Positions 51,275 through 62,700 of a stretch of 64,000 nt of DNA are shown piece by piece; the stretch's first letter is position 1; every line of letters begins with the position of its first letter. Position numbers and translations under genes: made by a program. The notes under the pieces are model-generated. The model did no database searches. It saw only the letters and a list, made by a program, of their open reading frames with translations, and was not told where the DNA came from. The stretch spans positions 1 to 64,000 of the forward strand of contig JASANE010028178.1 of the NCBI GenBank assembly GCA_030248225.1, written 5' to 3'. Source of the stretch: Trileptium ribeirensis (taxonomy: Eukaryota; Nematoda; Enoplea; Enoplida; Thoracostomopsidae).

Positions 51275-52885
51275 TGGCCTCTCCACAAACGGGAAGCGTC
51301 CCCCAAAAAAATTGCTACTAAGATTTCGGCAGCTACCCCTGGTAAATGTTGGCTTCACCCAGGTCAACACCTAAATGCACCCAGTTATTTTGAGGCGACA
51401 TCAAAAATGATCGTTCTAAGAAGCCACGGTTATAGCAAAAATCAATACTACTTCTTTTATTTCGATTATGACAAAAACCTATATATGTAAAATGCAGGGA
51501 ATAACCGGAACCGTCCACTTAAACCGGATCCGGGACCGGAACTTGGTCTTCGAAATTTATATATTGTAAAACAGATGATGGAAGAAATGAAGGTATAGTG
51601 GATTTAAAACGCATTAAAAAGTAACTTTTACTTAAACTTAATGTGTTGCGATGGTATTATTGCCTTTCTGAAACTTTAAAGAGACTGAGGAAGCTAATGT
51701 TTACTTATCGATCAAATATATCGGTTTTTGGACATTAAGAGCAAAAAATGTCTTCCACTATACACCATTACTTATACTGCGTCAAATCGAATGTGCTTAC
51801 AAAGCTTGGAGCGTAGAATACACACTTTCGCTCTGTCTCCAGTCGCCTCCCTTTACTACACATACGTTTGTTGTTCTGTTCTTCTGTAGGAAACTTAAAA
51901 TTATTGGTTTATATGATTCTAAGAGAAAATAATAGATAGCCGGTAATTTTCTGATCAGTGGTCAGAGACACTGTTTAGACTAGCGTTGGACAAACAGTGC
52001 CCGTCAGTTAGATCATAATGATGATAACTTTCTAATCAGAAGCTATAAATGAGACACACTGTGATGCTGCTCGCACAGTTTCAATAAATACGGTTCACTG
52101 CCTAGAAAGCAATTTTTAGCTGCGTTGCAGATAACGTTAGTTTACTTCAATTTAGACTGATTTACCAAATTTACAAGCGCACTGGCCGGTGCTTGACGCA
52201 ATTTATGTTAGCCAAGCATACCCTAAGTACTTCTGCGTAAGCCATACTCTGTTACCTAGTTGGACTGGTTTAAGTCAAACGTATCCCACAGGCTTCTGGA
52301 TGTGTAAAATAGCTGCTACAAGCATCGACCTGGCTTTGATTTAACAAACTGCTGCAGGTTATTATGAAAGATTCCTGTTCAAATTATGTGCCCTACTTAC
52401 GTTTCACACGGCAAATTGGTTAGTTAATCTTTTCTTTTGCTTGGTTGTATTGGAGCTTGATCATTGTATAAGATATATTACATATGTTTGGATTACAGGA
52501 TGAAGCAAAAACGTAGAAAATTTCAAACAAAATTTTTAAACCGGAATTCCGGTTCCGGTATGTGTTTTGCCCTTTGCCGGAACCGGAACACGATTTTCGC
52601 CGGAACCGGAATTCCGGTCACTCCCTGGTAAAATGAAATGCTGCCTGCAGAAATACACATTTCCAGTACGTAAATAGTAAGTATGCAATAAAAACGATAT
52701 ACATGTTGTAAATGCAAGAAAAACATAAAAATCAAAGTATAAAACTACCAATTCAACTGGGGGTTACGATTTTCCCCCGAGGCAACCTGAAGGAAATTCC
52801 CCCAAGTATTTTCAGATGCCCAGACTGGAGCTAGGAGTCCCAGCTCAAAGTCCCCAGATAAAAGTTTGGCCCTGTGGAGAGGCCA
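51275..52885. mobile_element. TGGCCTCTCCACA TIR element, split by hAT copy C
   Basis: Left end TGGCCTCTCCACA (51275) and right end TGTGGAGAGGCCA (52885) are exact inverted repeats. After removing the hAT copy (51495-52627 plus its duplication) about 470 bp remain. The terminal motif resembles that of the GGCCTGTCCACAG family. A second copy of the body follows at 53145-53600. Confidence 0.75.
51495..52627 (+). mobile_element. CCGG hAT-type non-autonomous element, full copy C (1133 bp)
   Basis: It starts CAGGGAATAACCGGAACCG and ends CCGGAATTCCGGTCACTCCCTG. Exact 8-bp duplications GTAAAATG lie at 51487-51494 and 52628-52635. It is collinear with copy A, including GGACATTMAGAGCAAAAAATG, TTGGAGCGTAGAATACAC and GCTCGCACAGTTTCAATAAATAC. 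No transposase frame. Confidence 0.93.
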
Positions 52886-53144
52886 GTTAATTTGCCTGTG
52901 TTCAATTTTAGCACGTAAAGCGGAAAATTTTTGACAAACAAACTTTATAAAACGAAAAATTCCGATTTAGTATATACATGAACAGAAAGAAATTCTTCGT
53001 TAACACTCAGAATTCAATAACACAAATTCAATCATTGTAAAGAAAAGAAATTTGAGGTAATATGGAATCCCGACGGGTGTCACTAAGCCTCTAGAAAGCA
53101 ACTGCAGATAAGAGCCATGATTTTTCTACCAAATATTCCGTAAT

Positions 53145-53600
53145 GGGAAGGGAAGTTCCCCCAGGACTTTGGTCACGCCTCCAGGTTAATTGTGGCTTCC
53201 CACCAATGTTAACTTCCCTGCGTCCCCCGTTGTTTTGAGGTGACATCAAAAATGATCGTCCTAACAAAAAAGATTATACAAAATTCAATTATACACTGCT
53301 TATATTTCAATTATGCAATACAAAATTGATTGTAAACTGAACAGTAACCCATAGAAATACGCATTTACAGTATATAAGTACATAATACTTATATGAATAT
53401 GCAATAAATCTGTAAAAATGTTGTAATTGTAAGAAAAAACGAAAAAATTCAATTATAAAACCCTCCAGATGACCTAGGGTCACGGGTTTCCCCCGACGTA
53501 AGCTGAGAGAAATTTTCCTAGGTATTCTCAGATCCCATGGTTGGAGCTGAGCGCACCAGCACAAACTCCCCTAGATAAAATTTTGGTCCTAGGGAGAGGC
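53145..53600. mobile_element. Second copy of the TGGCCTCTCCACA element body, ends decayed
   Basis: GAGGTGACATCAAAAATGATCGTYCTAA, ATGCAATAAA, GTTGTAAnTGnAAGAAAAA, TTCCCCCGA, GGAGCTnnGnnnnCCAGC and GGAGAGGCnAGTTAATTT match 51275-52885 without its insertion. The similarity continues beyond the right end (GTACATAAAGCGGAAAATTTTTGA). The duplicated unit is therefore larger than the TIR element alone. It has no coding sequence; the minus frame at 53307-53564 is not supported. Confidence 0.65.
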
Positions 53601-53696
53601 AGTTAATTTCCCAGTGTAAAATTTTAGTACATAAAGCGGAAAATTTTTGATAAACAAGCTATCGAATATTCGGAATTATGGACCATAGCCGTTCCG

Positions 53697-54837
53697 CAGG
53701 GAGTAACCGGAATTCCGGTTGCGGTTCCGGCAAAGGGCAAAAACCATACCGGAACCGGAATTCCGGTTTAAAAAGTTTGTTTGAAATTTTCAACGTTTTT
53801 GCTTCATCCTGTAATCCAAACATATGTAATATATATTATACAATGATCAAGCTCCAATACAACCAAGCAAAAGAAAACATTAACTAACCAATTTGCCGTG
53901 TGAAACGTAAGTAGGGCACATAATTTGAGCAGGAATTTTTCATAATAACCTGCAGGAGTTTGTTAAATCCAAGCCAGGTCTTGTATCAGCTATTTTACAT
54001 ATCCAGAAGTCTGTGGGATACGTTTGAATTAAACCGGTCCAACTCGGTAACAGAGTATGGCTTACGCAGAAGTACTTAGGGTATGCTTGGCTAACATAAA
54101 TTGCGTCAAGCACCCGCCAGTGCGCTTGTAAACTTGGTAAATCAGTCTAAATTGAAGTAAACTAACGTTATCTGCAACGCAGCTAGAAACTGCTTTCTTG
54201 GCAATGAACTGTATTTATTGAAACTGTGCGAGCAGCATCACAGTTTGTCTCATTTATAGCATTCTGATTAGAAAGTTATCATCATTATGATCTAACTGAC
54301 GGGCATTGTTTGTCCAACGCTAGCCTAAACAGTGTCTCTGACCACTGATCAGAAAATTACCTTCTATCTATTATTTTCTCTTAGAATCATATAAACCAAT
54401 AATTTTAAGTTTCCTACAGAAGAACATGCAACAAACGTATGTGTAGTAAAGGGAGGCGACTGGAGACAGAGCGAAAGTGTGTATTCTACGCTCCAAGCTT
54501 TGTAAGCACATTCGATTTGATGCAGTATACGCAACGGTGGATAGTGGAAGACATTTTTTGCTCTGAATGTCCAAAAACCGACATATTTGATCGATAAATA
54601 AACATTATTAGCTTCCTTAGTCTCTTTAAAGTTTCAGAAAGGCAATAATACCATCGCAATACATTAAGTTTAATGTATATAAAAGTTATTTTTAATGCAT
54701 TTTAAATCCACTATGCCTTCATTTCTTCCATCATCTGTTTTACTATATATAAATTTCGAAGACCAGGTTCCGGTTCCGGTTTAAATGAACGGTTTCGGTT
54801 GCTGGTTCCAGTAAATTTCGGTTCCGGTTATTCCCTG
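53697..54837 (-). mobile_element. CCGG hAT-type non-autonomous element, full copy D (1141 bp)
   Basis: It starts CAGGGAGTAACCGGAATTCCGG and ends TTCCGGTTATTCCCTG, flanked by the exact 8-bp duplication CCGTTCCG (53689-53696 and 54838-54845). Orientation is opposite to copies A and C. It lies next to the second copy of the TGGCCTCTCCACA element. Confidence 0.93.
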
Positions 54838-54845
54838 CCGTTCCG

Positions 54846-55399
54846 ATACATAACTCTGAAGCGGTTGAGAATTTCTAGGTGCGGGGCAGACTTTTATGGT
54901 GTAAAAGTAAGTTTTACGCCTTTGCAATGAGACCCGATGCTATTAGGAATGAAAATGATCGGCTAGGTGAGCGGAGTCCGAATCCGAGCATTGCACCTCG
55001 ACTGGCCCCCTGAATAATTGTTTTGGGCCTCTTATTCCCGGTTCCACTTCCGCATTTGTTTGTTTTCCATTCTGTTTTTTGGAAATTGGTACCATGTTGA
55101 CACTGTACCATGGCAGCAGTCCGTTATAGAAAGTAGAGACCGTTGGTTATAAAATATTTAATATAAAATTAATATTAAATATTATATAGTTAATATATTT
55201 ATTAAATATTGTAACATAGCAAATTGATAAATTTAGTATTGAAATGTAGCTATTAATATACGTACTATTTATTATATATTTGGTTTTAACCCAATTGCAT
55301 TCCGTGGACATTGCCGCTGGGAGCATTACTTCAGGTTGAAGACAAAGACGGTTTCCTAGAGTCATAAAACTGGGTTTATACAACCATACATTAACTAAT
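54846..55399. other. Spacer between hAT copy D and the decayed LINE
   Basis: AT-rich DNA with a stretch of TTAAATATTAATAT-like simple sequence near 55150-55280. No gene. It may include the 5' region of the decayed LINE, which I cannot delimit. Confidence 0.45.
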
Positions 55400-55416
55400 A
55401 GCTACGTAGGTGCAAT

Positions 55417-56202
55417 ATGATTCATTCACCACCGACACAACGACGATTCCGCCGAACCTCCGCACTATCCGTAACCAACATTCCGAAGGACGAGGATGCT
55501 AGCCTATGCTGCGTTGACTGTAACAAAAACGCCGGTGATATTTGCCTCGCATGCGACGAATGTGACGGCTGGATACATTACGCCTGCACCAATATCGCCG
55601 CGGCAGTGGCAGAAAACATCGACGGTCATGAGCGCATTCTGGTAACCTGCAAAGCATGCCTTGCTGCAAGTCGCAAATGGCGCGAACGTGTTAACCCGTC
55701 TAATGCTAGTCTTTCGCGGTCGTCCAGAATCGTGTGCCGAAACTGCAGCAGCCCAAAACGTCGTAAAGCTTCTTGATCCGTCGGCAAAGGTGGAAAAAGC
55801 TTTCCGAATGGGAAACTTCAATCCATCAAAAACCGAAGCAACTCGCAACCACGCCTACTCAAGATTTGTTTTTCTTCGTCTAGTTCTGCAAAGTCGGGTC
55901 TGGGTCAAGTTCGCAAGCTCCGCGACCACCCGCGCTACAAACAGGTTTACATTACACGGTCAATGTCCGATCAAGACCGAAGCCAACTAGCAGCACTTAA
56001 ATCAAAAGCATTCGAACTGAATCGCAGTCTCGACAAGAATGAAACGAATACTGATAGATATGTAGTGGTTAAAACAAATTGGTGGTTTTCAAAGGATGTA
56101 CGCGTGTTAGCGGGTGTTTGGTTTAGACTACTCAATAAAGTCGTCGAGCAACAAACTATCAGTTACTTTAAAATAAAGCCAAAGGCTGTCTCGTTCGGCT
56201 AG
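55417..56202 (+). pseudogene. LINE ORF1 remnant with PHD-like zinc finger
   Basis: In the first frame (55417-55776) cysteines and histidine are spaced C32-x2-C35, C46-x2-C49, H54-x2-C57, then CKAC. This is a PHD-like C4HC3 pattern (CVDCNKNAGDICLACDECDG). The remainder continues in two other frames (55661-55990, 55963-56202) with KLLDPSAKVEKAFRMG and SDQDRSQLAALKSKAFELNR, so at least two frameshifts occurred. PHD-type ORF1 proteins are known from CR1-type retrotransposons. Confidence 0.8.
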
Positions 56203-56238
56203 TCACCTGAAGCAGCTAACAAATTCCTGCATGACATC

Positions 56239-58490
56239 GTGAACTGTAAATTAATAAATGCTCGTAGCCCGACCAACAAACTGACCGACCTAGAGGTGCT
56301 CTTAAATTCCGATCAATACCATATTATTGCTGTAACCGAATCATGGCTTAATAATTCCATAACAAATTCACTGTTGGAGCCGCTCAGTAGATACAGCATC
56401 GCAAGAAAAGACAGAAAACACTCTAGGGACGGTGGTGTTGGTTCTTTATTAGAGATGAGTACAAAATTTGCGGAAATTACCGAAAGCTTTTCATCAGGCA
56501 ATGACATTGAAATTGTGGCTGTAGACTAATACCTGCCGACAAAGCATCGATTGATTTGTTGTTATCGATCACCAAACGGAGATGCAAACTGTATAACATT
56601 ATTAGCCGAGCTCTTCAAAAAAGCTTACCATACATCATAGCTTGTGATTCCCTCTTGTAGGGCGCGGCGAACATTTTTCTACTTCAGACCATTTCTCAGT
56701 TGATATCGTTCTATTGGGGAATTTGACGACAAGTGTACAAAAACCCACATATGGCTTCGATTTCAAAAAAGCAATTTTCTAGCTATTAAGTCTTACTTGG
56801 CAAATATCAACTGGGATTTGTTGCGTACTATATAGCATTTACTCTGTTGACGAGAAATGGTTGTGCTTCTATAATATACATCTTGATTGATGCTTGTATG
56901 TCCCGAACAAGACTAAAAATGCAAATACTAAAACCAACGTTTTTTATATTAAGAGGCTGTTATCGCATAAGCTTAAATTGTGGAAAGAACGCAAAAATCA
57001 GGAGATTTCACAAAATTCAAATTACACAGCAAAAATGTTCCCGGGCGATTTTTGCTTACCAAAAACAACGCGAACACAAAATTCTTAACCTCGGCGGTCA
57101 AAATAAAGTCTTTATATACGTGAACAATAAGTGTTTCGATAGGAGCGGTATCAGTGCCTTGAAAAATAGCCAAGGTGAGCTTATTACTGGTGACGATCAA
57201 CGTTCAAATTTACTAGCAAATGCTTTTGCAACTGTACGTATTTACTCCGGATGATGGGAGGCTTCCTGTACTAACATAATCTTCTGACGGTATAGAATTG
57301 TCATGGACATCCTTCTGACCTGATATCTACAAATTACAGGGAAAATTAAAAAATAAACACAGTCACGCTCCAGACGAATTTTTCAGACCTTTTTAAAAGA
57401 ACTCCGCGTTGAGCTGTTTAATCTACTTTCTCATATTTTCGAACAATCATCATAAATGGCGTTTTACATAGTATGTGGTCTTGTTTGATGTTGTACCCAT
57501 CGATAAGGCAGGATCAACATGCGAACCACTGAACTATCGGCCAGTTTCACTCCTATCAAACTCTTTCAAAGTTATGCAATCGATAGTAAATTAACAATTT
57601 TTAAACCACGTTTCGTCACACAATTTAATAGCAAAAAGCGAGCACGGTTTTCTTGCAAAGCTTTCTACTTGCTGGTCTGTCCACAGCCCTGCGAAAAGTG
57701 GGGGGGGGACTTCGGGGCCCCCATGTTCATTCTCGGGGGAAATTTTAAAGTGGGGGGGATAAATTTTGCTTAAAAATATAAGATGTTTCCATGTTTTCAT
57801 GCATTTTTACTACTGTGAACGTACTTCAAGGCTAAAAAACAATATTTTAGCATTATAAATAGTGGTAATTAATGTTTAAAATACAATTTGCAAACAAAGA
57901 ACATAAATTTTCAGACATAAAAAATTTTTGGAATTAGTTGAACATGGGGGTTTCGGCCGAGTGGGAAGGACGGACATGGGGGGATTTGGAAAGTGGGCGG
58001 GGGGTCACCCACCACCCCCCCCACTGTGGACAGGCCAGTGCTTGTACACAGCTTTTGGAATGTTTCGATGACTGGTCCATTTCACTGGATATGGGAAATC
58101 TAGTTGATACGGTTTATATCCATTTTGCCAAAGCCTTTGATACGGTATCGCACAAGAAATTATTGCACAACCTTTCATCGTTTCGCATTACAGGCCATCT
58201 CAATAATGGATCGAATCTGTCTTAAACAACAGGTGGTTTCGTGTAAAAGTAAATGAAACCTGCTCGAACTATTGTCCAGTAACTTCAGGTGTGCCGCAAG
58301 GCAGTGTACTTGGTCCCCCGGTGTTTCTGTTGTATATAAATGATATCAATAATTATGTTATGCCTAATGTTAATTGCAAAATTTTTGCTGACGATGTTAA
58401 ACTTTATGTTCATTACTCTCCAAATAGTATCGATCCACAACATTCCCTCCGAAACACGTTGACTACAATTGAGCAGCGGGCAGAAAAATG
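56239..58490 (+). pseudogene. LINE ORF2 remnant: endonuclease and reverse transcriptase
   Basis: The endonuclease start (NARSPTNKLTDLEVLL, IIAVTESWLNNS with the catalytic glutamate, 56239-56529) is followed by broken sequence. RT motifs follow: a LNYRPVS-like stretch near 57530, TQLLECFDDWS and HFAKAFDTVSHKKLLHNL (58050-58160), then GVPQGSVLGPPVFLLYINDI and the YxDD-box form FADDVKLY (58291-58410). Stops lie throughout. The lone plus frame at 56847-57254 is the intervening linker region and is not separate. Confidence 0.82.
57672..58038 (-). mobile_element. GGCCTGTCCACAG TIR element inserted in the LINE RT
   Basis: It starts CTGGTCTGTCCACAGCCCTG and ends CACTGTGGACAGGCCAG, in reverse orientation to copies B and C. 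The LINE coding sequence on both sides joins across it (AAGCTTTCTACTTG before, TGTACACAGCTTTTGGAATG after), with CTTG present on both sides. This marks the insertion point inside a conserved RT segment and dates the element as younger than the LINE. Confidence 0.9.
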
Positions 58491-59122
58491 ACAACATTCA
58501 ATACCTGCTTCAAAATGCAACCTGTTGCGACTTCAAAATCCAGTTGACGAAGCAAATTACATTTTATGTGACGAACTTTTACCAATCGTTAAGCAATGCA
58601 GAGACCTTGTTGTTTATGTCAGTCATAAAATGTCTGAAGTCACAATCTGAAAAACAGTTGTCGTTGCAAAGCTGTGGCTAAACAAGCATATAGGACAATA
58701 AGTATTTTATTACCATGTGTTGTGACCAATGACGACAGTGGCCTGTTACGGTCATACCACGGAATAACCGAAACCGGAACCATCTATTTAAACCGGATCT
58801 GGAACCTGGTCTTCGAAATTTATATATATATTAAAAGAAATAAAGGAAGAAATGAAGGGATAATGGATTTAACATCCATTAAAAATAACTTTTACATTAA
58901 ACTTAATGCATTGCGATGACATTATTGTTTTTCTGAAACTTTAAAGACATTGAGGAAGCTAATAATATTTATTTATCGAGCAATATATTTATCGATTCAG
59001 GTTCATTGTTAAATTAGCAATCGATTCAGGTTCAATAGCAATTTATCGATTCAGGTTCATTGTTAAATTATTAAATTGGGTCTTAAATATTAATAATCAA
59101 ACTAAAAGTTACAAATTAAATT

Positions 59123-59880
59123 ATGAATCGCCGTGGATCAAATACCGATACCTGCAATAATTGCTCAGTTTGTTCGCACCCTGTATCCGACATCGATTGG
59201 TCGGTGTCATGTGATCGTTGTAATGCTATAGTGCACTATAAATGCCAGGGTTTCGACGATGCAACATATAAACTGTATAAAAAAGTACCCGCTGGTATTT
59301 TTACAATCCATTATTCGTCCTGCAAGTCATTCTTCACCTCGCTGGAACATCGCCTTGTAGCTCTCGAGAACCGGGTTACTACTGCTCCTGTTCCGCCAAT
59401 TGACGAAGACGCCATCGCTCGAATCGTGAAGAAGGTGGTAGATGCCATTATTCCGACGGTGTCCGAGGTAGCCCGAACGTGTGCCGCTGAGGCTGTCGAG
59501 GCTCAGTCGAAGAAGCAAAACCGGTTTATCGTTGGCCTGTCGGAAGAACAAGATTGTTCGGCTTTTGTGAGTAATGTTTGTCAGAAGCTGTTGATTTCAA
59601 ATAGTGATGTTATTGAAGTATTCCGTGCCGGTCAGGTGCGTACTGGTCGTTCTCGCATCGTGAAAATAAGTTTCGTTCTTCCTTTCCTCGGAGAACCTTT
59701 CTTACTGGTTTTCGTGATGCGTGTCAAGGGGATCCCAGTGCCCGTCGCATTTTTGTAAGGCCGGATTTAACTAAATTGCAGCGCGATGCAGATTATGCTT
59801 TGAGACAGGAGCTGAAACGTCGCAGAGACACTGGTGAGTCCGTTAAAATTTCCGGGGGCAAAATTGTCCCAAAAGGTTAG
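59123..59880 (+). pseudogene. CR1-like LINE ORF1 (PHD-like finger), one frameshift
   Basis: The start ATG is followed by cysteines at 11, 14 and 17, then C30-x2-C33, H38-x2-C41 and C67, a PHD-like pattern with one late position lost (YSSC where W-x-C is usual). A short heptad-like segment (LEHRLVALENRV) follows. The frame shifts near 59680-59700; afterwards the family-typical RIFVRPDLTKLQRDADYALR and LKRRRDTGE continue to the stop at 59880. ORF1 proteins of this kind bind element RNA in the retrotransposition particle. Confidence 0.85.
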
Positions 59881-59882
59881 GT

Positions 59883-62700
59883 GGCCCTAACATTATTTCT
59901 GTATCTCCAAATAAAACTTTTCCCCTTCATTTGCCGAAAATATTGTACTTTAACGCACAATGCTTATGTAACAAGGTTAATGATCTTTCAAACGAAATTT
60001 CAGCTTATGATCCAGATTTAATTCTAGTATCTGAAACTTGGTTGTCGGTAGAAATGTCTGATGCTACTTTTAACGATCTTAGTTATGCTATATTTCGTTC
60101 TGATCGTTTAGAAAGAAAACATGGTGGGTGTATGGCCTTTGTCAAAAAATACCTACGTCCAGTCTTTTGTTCAAAAAATAGTTTTGGCGGTTTTGCTGAA
60201 ACCTTATGGCTCAAAATTCACTTTAAAAACAAAGTTATAAAAGTTGGAATTGTTTATAGATCCCCCACCTCATCAGATGAAATTGATCAACTGATAATCA
60301 ACGATCTCAATGTGCAATGCGCAAATTTTGAGGTTATAATAACGGGAGATTTTAACCTTCCTAAGCTTACCTGCGTCTCCGCTAGCGTATGCGATGTTCT
60401 GTTTGATGAAACATTTTCTTCTCTCGGCTTGTCTCAGTGTGTAACTCATCCAACCAGAGATGATAATGTATTAGATCTAGTTTTAGTAACGGACGTGAAT
60501 TTGGTAACCCAACTGGCAGTTATTGAGCCTTTCAGCACAAGCGACCACAATAAAATAGTATTTCAGTTGAACGTAATTTATGATGAACAAAAAACTCCTG
60601 ATGTCTGGTATTTCGATTACAAATCTACAAATTTCTGTGAACTAAACAATTACTTCTTATCCATCGATTGGGAAACATTTTTTCTTGATTTTAATACACT
60701 TTTTGACATGATGCAAATATTTCAGCATTTTGTAAATCAAGGCATAAATGTACATGTTCCTAAACGGCGTAAACATGTGACTAGAAAGCCAAAAAAGTCA
60801 CCCGCTGTAAAACGCGCATATAGTCACAAATGCAAGCTGTGGCGTAAATATAAAACTAGCAGATCAAACTCTGACCTTGTTTTATACAAAAAAGCTGCAG
60901 CTGATGCTAAAGTTTTATCCGACAACGAAGTTTTTGCTGTCGAACAAAAAATCCTGAATAGTAAAAACAGTTCACTTTTTTATTCATATGTAAATTCCAA
61001 ATTGGTTTCAAAAGGTTTTATTCCACCACTTCAACACCAGGGTGAACTAGTAGTTGAAGCTCGTGCAAAAGCGGAAGTTTTGCAACAATATTTCAGTTCT
61101 GTGTTTACGGTTGACAATGGAAGTATTCCAGCAGGCCATCCTGTTCTTACTAGCCAAATACCTCAATTATTTTTAAACGAGGAATTAGTGTATAAAGCCT
61201 TAAAAAAGTCACCTAGCAAATTTTCCTGCGGCCAGATAAAATTCCGCCAATATTACTAAAAAAATGTGCTGTTTCGTTAGCTAAACCCTTGTTTTTCATT
61301 TTTTCAGCATCGCTCGCGGATGGAGTTTTACCTGATGTTTGGCGATTAGCTGAAGTGATTCTTCTGTTTAAAAGGAAGGGAGATAACTCCTTACCTTCAA
61401 ACTATCGTCCTATTAGTTTATCTTCAGCTGTTTGTAAAACACTAAAATCGCTCATTAAACAACATATTTTGAAATACCTGATCGATGAAAATATTCTCAG
61501 CCAGTGCCAGCATGGTTTTATTCCTAGAAAATCTACATTAAGTAATGTTCTAACTTCTACTAATAAGTGGTATACGTCAAAGTTGAACCTAAAATCTACA
61601 CATGTTTGCTATATTGATTTTGCAAAAGCGTTTGACACTGTTAGTCACGAAAAGCTTGTTCATAAGTTACGTAATGTGGGAATCACTGGTAGGATTTTAA
61701 ACTGGATTCAAGCTTTTTTATCTTGTCGTAGTCAATATGTGCTTGTTGACGGTGCATTGTCACATCGGTCACCAGTTACCAGCGGGGTTCCTCAGGGCTC
61801 CGTGCTTGGACCGCTTCTATTTCTAGTGTACATAAATGATTTACCGTCACAAATCACACATAGTAATATTTTAATGTACGCTGACGACGCTAAAATTTTC
61901 ATAGCTGTGCCCAGCAATACTATTACATCTGCTGGCCTTCAAGCAGATTTGAATAACGTGTTTAATTGGTCTCGTGAGTGGCAGCTACCATTGTCATTAG
62001 AAAAGTGTTCAATTTTTGTTTTCGGTAAGTATCTTCCAGGTGTTACTTATTACCTATCAACGCACCAATTGGAACATGCGGAATCCGTTAATGATCTTGG
62101 TTTTCTGCTTAATCATGATCAGAAATTTTCTCTGCACTGCACAAAAATTTCTCGGAAGGGACACATGATATGTGCTAATATTCTTCGTAGTTTCAAGTGT
62201 CGTGATCGGGGTTTCCTGGTCAAAATGTTTATTACTTTTGTTCGTCCTGTCTTAGAATATGGTAGCTCAATATGGTCCCCTCATTACTTAAAAGATATTG
62301 AGGCTATAGAAAAGGTTCAACGTAGATTCACTAAAAGGTTACCTGGTTGTCGTGACCTTCAATACTCTGAACGGCTTAAGTTATTAAATCTCAATAGTTT
62401 GGAACACCGTCGTATCCTTGCTGATCTCAAATTAGGTTACAAGATAATACATCAGCAATCACAGTTAGATATTGACAACTTTTTTGTTTTTGCAGATTAT
62501 GTTGGCCCTCGTTCACACCGGCTAAAATTAAAAGTTCCCTTTTCCACCAATGAGCTAGTGCGAAACACATTTCGTTTTCGTTTCCTGTTTTATGGAATTC
62601 ACTCCCCGAAAAAATAGTTAAAACTTCATTTGCGAAATTTAACAAGCAGATTTCCGAATTAAGCTTTAATCATTTGCTGAAGGGGCGATGGGTTAGGTGA
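59883..62700 (+). pseudogene. CR1-like LINE ORF2: APE endonuclease and reverse transcriptase, two frameshifts
   Basis: The endonuclease has ILYFNAQC, ILVSETWLS, VGIVYRSPTS, ITGDFNLPKL and FSTSDHNKIVF, which carry the expected N, E, D, N, S, D and H positions. The RT has LPSNYRPISLSSAVCKTLK, QHGFIPRKST, CYIDFAKAFDTVSHEKLVHK, SGVPQGSVLGPLLFLVYIND, MYADDAKIF (YADD active site), RPVLEYGSSIW and a C-terminal RRILADLKLGYKI. Single-base deletions near 61232 and 62586 break the frame; beyond each, the family sequence resumes in another frame, the last ending at 62700. Its length of about 940 codons suits CR1. Stops fall outside the catalytic motifs. Confidence 0.92.

Larger units (their letters stand above)
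55400..58757 (+). mobile_element. Decayed LINE with PHD-finger ORF1, CR1/Jockey-like
   Basis: Collinear remnants of ORF1 (55417-56202), endonuclease (56239-56529) and reverse transcriptase (about 57520-58490) lie in order on the plus strand, with many stops and frameshifts. The RT is interrupted by a short TIR element (57672-58038). The right side runs up to the end of hAT copy E at 58758. The 5' end and the 3' tail are not clear. It differs clearly in sequence from the younger LINE at 58990-63062, though both have the same ORF1 type. Confidence 0.82.
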
